Assembly (NCBI RefSeq): GCF_023109105.1 | Contig: NZ_JALDTZ010000009.1 | Coordinates: forward strand, 10,864-74,863 | DNA from: Streptococcus mitis | GTDB lineage: Bacteria > Bacillota > Bacilli > Lactobacillales > Streptococcaceae | DNA length: 64,000 bases | Direction of reading: 5' to 3' | Shown: one piece after another, positions 57,703-64,000 of the stretch | Layout: each line of letters opens with the position of its first letter | Position numbering within the stretch: position 1 is the first letter of the stretch | Notes under the pieces: generated by a model | What the model saw: only the letters and a program-made list of their open reading frames with translations | What the model was told of the DNA's origin: nothing | The model's database searches: none | Translations under genes and position numbers: made by a program

Positions 57703-58614
57703 TCAACGTCTGTTTGGTATGGATACTAGCTCAATATTATTATCAGCTCTAGCAATGAGTTGATCCTTGACATCGGTTTTTTCAGTTTTGTAAGGGTTGC
57801 TTAATTCCGTACCTCTTGATTCAGGCTCTTCTCTTGTGAATTGGTGGATAGAACCATAGTTGCTTGAGATGTCCCAGTTAATTCGTTGGTTCTCTTTCTG
57901 GTCTAGGATGATTCTGAGATACTTTTTGGCAGTCAGTTCAACCTTACCATGGACTTGGATATTTTCAGCGTGGAAGTGCTTCTCTGTTGACTCTAGCTGA
58001 CTATCTGTAAGGTCTGTATCAAAAATATTGACGATATTGGGCGTTGTGAGTTTGCTGTTTTTGATTCGACTTCCTTCAATTCGGAGGAGATAACCATTTG
58101 TATTAAGGGTCGCATTTTCAAGACTAGCATTAGTAATACTAGTTTGTCTACGATTGGCTGAAATGTTGATTCCTTTTAGAGTTCTTCCTTTTGGCAGTTG
58201 GAGGATAACTTCATCAAAACGACTAGAGTAGCTGCTTGCGATATGGAGAATCCCACCAATTCCAGAAGAGAGAAATGGAGTTTCAGACAGTTTCTTATCA
58301 GTGATATTCAGAGTTTTATCGTTGTGATTTGTGACAAGATCATGGTGAGCAGAAAGAGATGGATGGTAAGAAATGTGGATTTGATCATCGAAAGAGTCTG
58401 TGATGGTGAGCGCGTGTTGGTGAAGAGTGATTTCTAGGTTTTCGACTTCCTTGCCAAAGGTCAGCTCTTCCATCCGACTATCATAGACAGGCTCCTTGGA
58501 CATGGCAAGTAGGCTCTTGATCCCGTCAGATTGGATACCTACAAAGAGCAGGATAAATCCGATAACGGTAGTCACCACACCAAAAATGAGAAATCCTTTT
58601 GTCAATTTACGCAT
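57703..58614 (-). CDS. DUF4097 family beta-strand-rich membrane-anchored protein
   Basis: A 303-residue protein with one N-terminal membrane helix (GFLIFGVVTTVIGFILLFVG). A DUF4097-type repeated beta-strand domain follows (LEITLHQHALTITDSFDDQI, LPKGRTLKGINISANRRQT, IEGSRIKNSKL), likely a right-handed beta-helix outside the membrane. I start at 58614, with AGAGGTGAT upstream. It overlaps the DUF1700 gene by eight bases. The trio padR-DUF1700-DUF4097 recurs in Firmicutes, often linked to envelope stress; the role here is inferred. Confidence 0.8.
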   Translation of the reverse strand: MRKLTKGFLIFGVVTTVIGFILLFVGIQSDGIKSLLAMSKEPVYDSRMEELTFGKEVENLEITLHQHALTITDSFDDQIHISYHPSLSAHHDLVTNHNDKTLNITDKKLSETPFLSSGIGGILHIASSYSSRFDEVILQLPKGRTLKGINISANRRQTSITNASLENATLNTNGYLLRIEGSRIKNSKLTTPNIVNIFDTDLTDSQLESTEKHFHAENIQVHGKVELTAKKYLRIILDQKENQRINWDISSNYGSIHQFTREEPESRGTELSNPYKTEKTDVKDQLIARADNNIELVSIPNRR

Positions 58615-59200
58615 GTTGATCACCTCTCTTTCCTTTTTTAAGAACAAATTGCACCAGGCGAACAATGAGTAGACCGAAGAAGCGAGCTATATAGGAAATA
58701 CCTAGTAAGACCAGTGAAGAAGCACCGATAGCCAGTAAACCAGCACCGAAAATCAAGATAAAGGCTGATTTGGCTTGGGCAAGTACAGTGAAACTTTCAA
58801 CTAAAAATAGGAATCCGCAGATGATACCAAGTATGGAAACTGCAAAGAAAGCTAGAATGACAGTCGAAGCAGCCACAAGGATTGCGAATAGGGACACAAG
58901 GATTGCGATTCCAAGAGGAATGCCGATGGGGGCTGCAAGCAAAGCTAACAAGGCGATATGCAAAATTTGTCGGTTATTCTTTTGAGCAGGCGCTTCATTG
59001 ATTTTTTTATCGAGAAGATTTGCTAGAACTTCGTGGGCTGCTTCTTTGGGAGTTCCCAAGCTAGTGATGAGTTCTTCCTCTCCTTCGACTCCAGCATCGT
59101 CAAAGAGTTCCCTGAAATAGTCCATGGCTTCGATGAGGTCAGCTTCAGGTAGTTTCTTGAGATAGAGTTCTAGCTGAGTCAGGTATTCAGTTCTTGTCAT
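58607..59200 (-). CDS. DUF1700 family membrane protein
   Basis: A 197-residue protein whose N terminus (MTRTEYLTQLELYLKKLPE, then YFRELFDDAGVEGEEELI) is the DUF1700 hallmark. About three to four membrane spans follow. It lies between padR (14-base overlap) and the DUF4097 gene (8-base overlap), so all three are translationally coupled. The molecular function is unknown. Confidence 0.85.
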   Translation of the reverse strand: MTRTEYLTQLELYLKKLPEADLIEAMDYFRELFDDAGVEGEEELITSLGTPKEAAHEVLANLLDKKINEAPAQKNNRQILHIALLALLAAPIGIPLGIAILVSLFAILVAASTVILAFFAVSILGIICGFLFLVESFTVLAQAKSAFILIFGAGLLAIGASSLVLLGISYIARFFGLLIVRLVQFVLKKGKRGDQHA

Positions 59201-59513
59201 GGCGGATACTCCCTTCTATGATGCCATTGATGGTGTCTGTATAGAGTGTCCATTCATCTTTTAGAGTCAAGAGCTGCTCTATACCACCATTTGTCAAGGA
59301 GTAGTATTTACGCATGCGACCTTGGAACTCTCTAGAATAGGTTGTTAGAAAGCTATTGCCTTCCAATTTTTTTAGGATAGGATAGAGTGTAGATTCTTTG
59401 ATATTAGCGATCAGCTTAATGGTTTGGCTAATCTCATAACCATAAGAATCCTCTTTTTCCAGTACGGCCAAGATGAGAAATTCAATCAAGGCAGAGGATG
59501 TTGGAAAGTACAT
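59187..59513 (-). CDS. PadR family transcriptional regulator
   Basis: A 108-residue winged-helix repressor of the PadR s2 type: LILAVLEKEDSYGYEISQTI, ESTLYPILKKLEGNSFL (recognition helix and wing) and RMRKYYSLT are characteristic. It heads the padR-DUF1700-DUF4097 operon, which it probably represses. AGGAGG precedes the ATG on the minus strand. Its promoter lies about 210 bases upstream, behind a BOX element in the leader. Confidence 0.88.
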   Translation of the reverse strand: MYFPTSSALIEFLILAVLEKEDSYGYEISQTIKLIANIKESTLYPILKKLEGNSFLTTYSREFQGRMRKYYSLTNGGIEQLLTLKDEWTLYTDTINGIIEGSIRHDKN

Positions 59514-59538
59514 GGGAAACCTCCTTTTCTAATGTATA

Positions 59539-59690
59539 ATACTCTTCGAAAATCTCTTCAAACCACGTCAACGTCGCCTTGCCGTAGATATATGTAACTG
59601 ACTTCGTCAGTCTTATCTACAACCTCAAAGCAGTGCTTTGAGCAACCTGCGGTTAGGTTCCTAGTTTGCTCTTTGATTTTCATTGAGTAT
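59539..59690 (+). repeat. BOX element, boxA-boxB-boxC
   Basis: Full three-part BOX: boxA with CGTCGCCTTGCCGTAG, boxB with AACTGACTTCGTCAGT and CAAAGCAGTGCTTTG, boxC ending CATTGAGTAT. It lies inside the untranslated leader of the minus-strand padR operon. Confidence 0.95.
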
Positions 59691-59722
59691 AAGATTTTTA
59701 TATATAATTTTTCTACACATAC

Positions 59723-59751
59723 ATTGTACATCTAAATGAAAGCCCTGTCAA
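59723..59751 (-). promoter_or_regulatory. padR operon promoter with overlapping dyad
   Basis: On the minus strand TTGACA, exactly 17 bases, TACAAT. The -10 lies in TGTACAATGTATGT, which contains the palindrome TACA-A-TGTA and ATGT repeats resembling PadR operators (ATGT-N8-ACAT), so autoregulation is likely. Confidence 0.75.
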
Positions 59752-59780
59752 GAGAAATGTGTAAAATTTTTATATATAAA

Positions 59781-59806
59781 AAACTTCTAGGTAAAACTAG
59801 AAGTTT
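59781..59806 (-). terminator. Terminator of the MFS (CynX-like) gene
   Basis: AAACTTCTAG (59781-59790) pairs perfectly with CTAGAAGTTT (59797-59806), followed on the minus strand by TTTTATA. The stem overlaps the stop codon. Confidence 0.8.
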
Positions 59807-60971
59807 AGAGGATTTTATCGGCTCTGTCCACTGTAAAGAGGGCCACAGTCATCAGGATATCGACGAGCAAGAGGGCGGCTACAGCTGGTACCCAAGAGTG
59901 AAAAAGGTCAAAACTGTATCCAAAGAGAGTCGGCCCAAAGGCTGCTAGGATATAGCCTCCTGTTTGAGATAAGCCGGACAATTGGGCTGTCTTTTCAGGA
60001 GCGCTTGTCTTGAGTGAAAAGTTGACCATGAGATAAGGGAAGAGGGCGCTGGTTGCGGTTCCGATGAGGAGATGGATAGCAAGCCAGTAAAAGAAATTAC
60101 CGATAGGGAAAAAGAGCATGGAAATACCGACAACACCAGCTAGTGAAACCAGAGTGAGCATGAGCTGACGGTTGCGAGTTGACAAGCTGGTTGTCAGGCT
60201 TGGGATGGTCATGGAAAAAGGAATGCTAATCAGAGAGAAGATAGAAGTCAGTAAGCCAGCCTCGTGACTGGATAGACCTGCATGGATAGCCATGGTAGGT
60301 AGCCAGGTCATAGCGGTGTAAAAGAGCAGGGATTGAAAACCTGCAAAAACAATAACTGCCCAAACCTGTTTATTACGCATGACCTTTGTTTGGCTTTTTT
60401 GTTTGGTTTGTGGAGCCAGTCTGTGATTATAGCGGTGATTTGGGAGCCAGACCAAAAAAGTTGCTAGGCAGAGTAGGGTGAGGAGGATGATGAGTCCTTT
60501 CCAAGAACTGGCTTGTGTAATAGGCACAGCCAGATAGGAAGCCAGAGCTGTTGCAATCCCCATAGAGGTTACATATAAGGTAGTCAGAAAACCAATTTTC
60601 TTTGGTTGATTGGCTTGGATGAGACTAGGAAGCAGAACATTGATGACTGCGATACTTGCCCCAACCATCAAAGTTCCTAGATAGAGCAGGGGCAGATTGA
60701 TTAGTCGAATAAGTGAGCCAATAGTCAAGAAGAAGAGGCTGTAGGTGAAGAGATGCTCCAAGCCGATTTTCTGAGCCAGTCGGGTAGAAAAGAGCGAGAA
60801 GAGGGTAAACATGAGGAGGGGAAGGCTGGTTAGGACACCAAGCGAACTAACTTCTACTCCCAGCCCTTGCGAAATATCTCCCAAAATAATGGGTAAAACA
60901 GTAAAAGGAGTCCGCAAGGAAACACCAATCAGGATAATACCTGGAACAAAAAAGAGTGATTGCTTTTTCAT
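59805..60971 (-). CDS. MFS transporter, CynX/NimT type
   Basis: A 388-residue transporter with twelve predicted spans. GVSLRTPFTVLPIILGDIS at the N terminus and GLSQTGGYILAAFGPTLFG near the C terminus are hallmarks of the CynX/NimT branch (cyanate or nitroimidazole-type transport). The true substrate is unknown. It resembles pneumococcal SP_0101, which also precedes a GT2 gene and a dehydratase gene, though it is transcribed divergently from them here. Confidence 0.85.
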   Translation of the reverse strand: MKKQSLFFVPGIILIGVSLRTPFTVLPIILGDISQGLGVEVSSLGVLTSLPLLMFTLFSLFSTRLAQKIGLEHLFTYSLFFLTIGSLIRLINLPLLYLGTLMVGASIAVINVLLPSLIQANQPKKIGFLTTLYVTSMGIATALASYLAVPITQASSWKGLIILLTLLCLATFLVWLPNHRYNHRLAPQTKQKSQTKVMRNKQVWAVIVFAGFQSLLFYTAMTWLPTMAIHAGLSSHEAGLLTSIFSLISIPFSMTIPSLTTSLSTRNRQLMLTLVSLAGVVGISMLFFPIGNFFYWLAIHLLIGTATSALFPYLMVNFSLKTSAPEKTAQLSGLSQTGGYILAAFGPTLFGYSFDLFHSWVPAVAALLLVDILMTVALFTVDRADKIL

Positions 60972-61125
60972 AAAATACCTCTTCTAGCTGATTTTAATAA
61001 CAGCTTATTTTAAGGCTTTTTCCCTATAATGTCAAGTCAGGTTTTGGGCTTTCAAGATAAAAATAGGAAAGTCTTGAAAATTATGATAAAATAGTGGAAG
61101 GAAATCTATACATTGGAGAAAAACT

Positions 61126-61956
61126 GTGTCTGAAAAGCAAAAAATCAGCGTATTGATGTCGGTCTATATCAAGGAAAATCCGATATTTTTAAAGGATGCT
61201 ATTGAGAGTGTTCAAAATCAGACCTTGAAACCGAGCGAATTGGTTTTGGTTGAGGATGGGCCTTTGACTCCTGAGCTCTATCAGGCATTAGACCAGCTTG
61301 AAGCTGAGTCTGATATTCCAGTGAGACGCTATCCTCTTGAGCAGAATCAAGGTTTGGGTCTGGCTCTTCGACAGGGTGTTTTGCAGTGTCAGTATGATAT
61401 TATTGCCCGTATGGATACGGATGATATAGCTGTTCCAGACCGTTTTGAGAAACAGGTTCAACTAATGGAGAAGGACAACCTCGACCTATTAGGTGGCCAT
61501 ATTGCAGAGTTTATTGATAATCCTGATGAGATTGTTTCCTACCGTCGTGTTCCGACTCAACATGCAGATATTGTGGCTTATCAAAGGATGAGAAGTGCCT
61601 TTAACCACATGACTGTCATGTTCAAGAAGGATATGGTTCTCAAGGCTGGCAATTATGAAGATGGCCTTTATATGGAGGATGACCTCCTCTGGCTCAATAT
61701 GATTGCTGCAGGAGCTAGGACTGGAAATCTGGATCAAATCTTGTGTCAGGTTCGTGTCGGAGCAGGGATGTTTGAGCGTCGTGGGGGACTGCGTTATCTC
61801 AAACTCTATCGTCAAGCTCGTCAGCGGATGCTGAAGCGAGGACAAATTTCTTACATGGAGTATGCCAAGAGTGTTGCGATTCAGATGGTGGTTGCCCTTT
61901 GTCCAGGATTTGTCCGACAGTTTATTTTTATGAAACTGTTAAGAAAAAGCAAGTAA
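61126..61956 (+). CDS. GT2 glycosyltransferase, probably teichoic acid repeat synthesis
   Basis: A 276-residue GT-A glycosyltransferase. The N-terminal nucleotide-sugar fold begins ISVLMSVYIKENP. The metal-binding DxD lies in ARMDTDDI (96-100), with ED in YMEDDLLWL further on. It starts at a GTG with TTGGAG 7 bases upstream. It resembles pneumococcal SP_0102, proposed to add glucose to the first teichoic-acid sugar, and precedes a 4,6-dehydratase gene that would make that sugar. The role is inferred from this neighbourhood. Confidence 0.82.
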   Translation: MSEKQKISVLMSVYIKENPIFLKDAIESVQNQTLKPSELVLVEDGPLTPELYQALDQLEAESDIPVRRYPLEQNQGLGLALRQGVLQCQYDIIARMDTDDIAVPDRFEKQVQLMEKDNLDLLGGHIAEFIDNPDEIVSYRRVPTQHADIVAYQRMRSAFNHMTVMFKKDMVLKAGNYEDGLYMEDDLLWLNMIAAGARTGNLDQILCQVRVGAGMFERRGGLRYLKLYRQARQRMLKRGQISYMEYAKSVAIQMVVALCPGFVRQFIFMKLLRKSK

Positions 61957-62041
61957 AAGATTGTAGCAAATCGTAAACTAGAGAAAAAGTGTTATAATAA
62001 CAATATAACTATTCAGCTCTTTTAAGGAGGAGTAAATTTCT

Positions 62042-63892
62042 ATGAATAAAAAACTCACAGATTATGTGATTGATCTGGTGGAAATTTTAAATAAACAACA
62101 AAAACAGGTTTTCTGGGGAATATTTGATATTTTGAGTATGGTGGTTTCCATCATTGTATCTTATATCTTATTCTATGGCTTGATTAATCCAACACCTGTT
62201 GACTACATTATCTATACGAGTTTGGCCTTCCTGTTCTATCAATTGATGATTGCATTTTGGGGGTTGAACGCTAGTATTAGTCGTTACAGCAAGATTACGG
62301 ATTTCATGAAAATCTTTTTTGGTGTGACTGTTAGCAGTGTCTTGTCATATAGTATCTGCTATGCCTTCTTGCCCCTCTTTTCAATCCGTTTCATCATTCT
62401 CTTTATCTTGTTGAGTACCTTCTTGATTTTATTGCCACGGATTACTTGGCAGTTAATCTACTCTAAACGCAAACAAGGAAGTGGGGATGGAGAACACCGT
62501 CGGACCTTCTTGATTGGAGCTGGCGATGGTGGAGCTCTCTTTATGAACAGCTACCAACATCCAACTAGTGAATTAGAACTTGTTGGTATTTTGGACAAGG
62601 ATGCTAAGAAAAAGGGTCAAAAGCTTGGTGGTATCCCTGTTTTAGGCTCTTATGACAATCTGCCTGAATTAGCCAAACGCCATCAAATCGAGCGTGTGAT
62701 CGTTGCGATTCCGTCACTTGATCCGTCAGAGTATGAGCGTATCCTGCAGATGTGTAATAAACTGGGTGTCAAATGTTACAAGATGCCTAAGGTTGAAACA
62801 GTTGTTCAGGGACTTCACCAAGCAGGTACTGGGTTCCAAAAAATTGATATTACGGACCTTTTGGGACGTCAGGAAATTCGTCTTGATGAATCGCGTCTGG
62901 GCACAGAACTTACAGGAAAAACAATCTTGGTTACAGGTGCTGGTGGTTCAATCGGTTCTGAAATCTGTCGCCAAGTTAGCCGCTTTAACCCTGAACGCAT
63001 CGTCTTGCTCGGTCATGGGGAAAACTCAATCTACCTTGTTTATCATGAATTGATTCGTAAGTTCCAAGGGATTGATTATGTACCTGTGATTGCGGACATT
63101 CAAGATTATGATCGTCTGTTGCAAGTCTTTGAGCAGTACAAGCCAGCTATTGTTTATCATGCAGCTGCCCACAAGCACGTTCCTATGATGGAGCGCAATC
63201 CCAAAGAAGCCTTTAAAAACAATATCCGCGGAACCTACAATGTTGCTAAGGCTGTTGATGAAGCCAAAGTACCTAAGATGGTTATGATTTCGACAGATAA
63301 GGCGGTTAATCCACCAAATGTTATGGGCGCAACCAAGCGCGTGGCTGAGTTGATTGTTACTGGCTTTAACCAACGTAGCCAATCAACCTACTGTGCAGTT
63401 CGTTTTGGGAACGTTCTTGGGAGCCGTGGTAGTGTCATTCCAGTCTTTGAACGTCAGATTGCTGAGGGTGGGCCTGTAACGGTGACAGACTTCCGCATGA
63501 CCCGTTACTTTATGACTATTCCAGAAGCTAGCCGTCTAGTTATCCATGCTGGTGCTTATGCCAAGGATGGAGAAGTCTTTATCCTTGATATGGGCAAACC
63601 AGTCAAGATTTATGACTTGGCTAAGAAAATGGTCCTTCTAAGTGGACACACTGAAAGCGAAATTCCAATCGTTGAAGTTGGAATCCGCCCAGGCGAAAAA
63701 CTCTACGAAGAACTCTTGGTATCAACCGAACTTGTTGATAATCAGGTTATGGATAAGATTTTCGTTGGTAAGGTAAATGTAATGCCTCTAGAAGCCATCG
63801 ATCAAAAGATTGAAGAGTTCCGAACTCTTAGTGGAGATGAGTTGAAGCAAGCCATTATTGCCTTTGCCAATCAAACCACCCACGTTGAATAA
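62042..63892 (+). CDS. UDP-HexNAc 4,6-dehydratase, membrane-bound (FlaA1/WbpM/CapD-like)
   Basis: A 616-residue protein. Four N-terminal membrane spans and a CoA_binding_3-type domain (RTFLIGAGDGGALFM) precede the SDR catalytic domain with TGAGGSIGSEICRQ (about residues 298-311). The active-site segment STDKAVNPPNVMGATKR has Met in place of Tyr of the usual YxxxK, as in PglF/WbpM-type 4,6-dehydratases. It likely starts synthesis of the trideoxy diaminogalactose of teichoic acid, as proposed for pneumococcal SP_0103. AAGGAGGAG lies 11 bases upstream of the ATG. Confidence 0.88.
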   Translation: MNKKLTDYVIDLVEILNKQQKQVFWGIFDILSMVVSIIVSYILFYGLINPTPVDYIIYTSLAFLFYQLMIAFWGLNASISRYSKITDFMKIFFGVTVSSVLSYSICYAFLPLFSIRFIILFILLSTFLILLPRITWQLIYSKRKQGSGDGEHRRTFLIGAGDGGALFMNSYQHPTSELELVGILDKDAKKKGQKLGGIPVLGSYDNLPELAKRHQIERVIVAIPSLDPSEYERILQMCNKLGVKCYKMPKVETVVQGLHQAGTGFQKIDITDLLGRQEIRLDESRLGTELTGKTILVTGAGGSIGSEICRQVSRFNPERIVLLGHGENSIYLVYHELIRKFQGIDYVPVIADIQDYDRLLQVFEQYKPAIVYHAAAHKHVPMMERNPKEAFKNNIRGTYNVAKAVDEAKVPKMVMISTDKAVNPPNVMGATKRVAELIVTGFNQRSQSTYCAVRFGNVLGSRGSVIPVFERQIAEGGPVTVTDFRMTRYFMTIPEASRLVIHAGAYAKDGEVFILDMGKPVKIYDLAKKMVLLSGHTESEIPIVEVGIRPGEKLYEELLVSTELVDNQVMDKIFVGKVNVMPLEAIDQKIEEFRTLSGDELKQAIIAFANQTTHVE

Positions 63893-63902
63893 AAAAAGAA
63901 AA

Positions 63903-63924
63903 ACGCGTATTATCAAGTCTTGAA
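63903..63924 (+). terminator. Truncated terminator hairpin of the dehydratase gene
   Basis: ACGCGTATTATCAAG then TC and TTGA: the first bases of a 3' arm pair with TCAAG, after which the IS3-type end begins. No complementary TAATACGCGT follows, so the arm seems cut off by the insertion. Confidence 0.45.
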
Positions 63925-64000
63925 TGTACTGACCCCAAAAAGTTAGACAATTAATTTATCCAAAGGATTTAGTTCTGTATTGCACAGGGCTGAGTCCTTT
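63925..64000 (-). mobile_element. End of an IS3-family insertion sequence (partial)
   Basis: TGTACTGACCCCAAAAAGTT at 63925-63944 is a typical terminal inverted repeat of IS3-family (IS150-like) elements. The 3' end of the transposase gene follows. The rest lies beyond the window. Confidence 0.85.
63956..64000 (-). CDS. IS3-family transposase (OrfB), C-terminal end only
   Basis: The last 14 codons and stop on the minus strand read KGLSPVQYRTKSFG, the characteristic C terminus of IS150-type OrfB integrases (KG-SP-YR). The gene enters from outside the window, so completeness cannot be judged. Confidence 0.8.
   Translation of the reverse strand, partial: KGLSPVQYRTKSFG

Overview
The window is chromosomal DNA of a mitis-group Streptococcus, close to S. 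mitis or S. pneumoniae. The evidence is gene content and order (ctsR-clpC, glpKOF, dltXABCD, adcRCBA, and an N-glycan glycosidase cluster matching the pneumococcal one), five BOX repeats, extended -10 promoters, a YSIRK/LPXTG surface protein and a teichoic-acid type dehydratase. From memory of pneumococcal genomes, cbpA with its two-component system, the arginine deiminase genes and the fucose operon are missing from the intervals where they would be expected. A commensal relative such as S. mitis is therefore more likely than S. pneumoniae itself. I see no tRNA, rRNA, prophage or CRISPR.

Layout: 1-2,900, the 3' end of a TPP riboswitch with its terminator, controlling a thiamine-precursor ABC uptake operon. 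2,970-5,945, CtsR-controlled ctsR-clpC. 5,970-8,710, an NAD salvage operon (nadR, pnuC, and a Nudix-type regulator like NrtR). 8,780-9,963, a small membrane protein and a lipoprotein, with a competence-type cin-box between them. 10,100-12,000, hslO-dus on the minus strand. 12,144-17,930, an Mga-like regulator and glpK-glpO-glpF. 18,031-19,287, an MFS exporter. 19,420-24,040, the dlt operon for D-alanylation of teichoic acids, including the short dltX. 24,028-27,620, the zinc-uptake operon adcRCBA. 27,690-28,021, a previously unlabelled type I toxin-antitoxin locus of the Fst/par type. 28,223-30,255, a class B acid phosphatase lipoprotein and an SPFH protein.

30,600-53,784 is dominated by a cytoplasmic glycan-processing system: GH2 beta-galactosidase-like, GH29 fucosidase, GH92, GH125 and GH38 mannosidases, a ROK kinase, GH20 hexosaminidase, and an ABC importer resembling pneumococcal NgtP1-P2-S. 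Together they would import and dismantle N-glycans released outside the cell; CcpA operators (cre) lie at the GH2 and importer promoters. An Rpn-family nuclease gene with a detached extra copy of its C-terminal domain, a BOX element and a large LPXTG protein behind a 15-T tract interrupt the cluster between GH29 and GH92.

53,840-64,000 holds a bacteriocin-immunity gene behind a remnant of a CPBP-type gene, the tRNA hydroxylase trhO, a CcpA-box-preceded DUF4299 gene, a minus-strand membrane protein gene, a padR-DUF1700-DUF4097 envelope-stress type operon with a BOX in its leader, a CynX-like MFS transporter, and a GT2 glycosyltransferase plus 4,6-dehydratase pair probably serving teichoic-acid sugar synthesis. 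The end of an IS3-family element closes the window and appears to have cut the dehydratase terminator.

The most rewarding items are the Fst-like toxin-antitoxin locus, the Rpn nuclease with a free-standing C-terminal domain, the poly-T tract that could switch the LPXTG protein, and the direct junction of the N-glycan glycosidases with their importer, two blocks that lie apart in S. pneumoniae.
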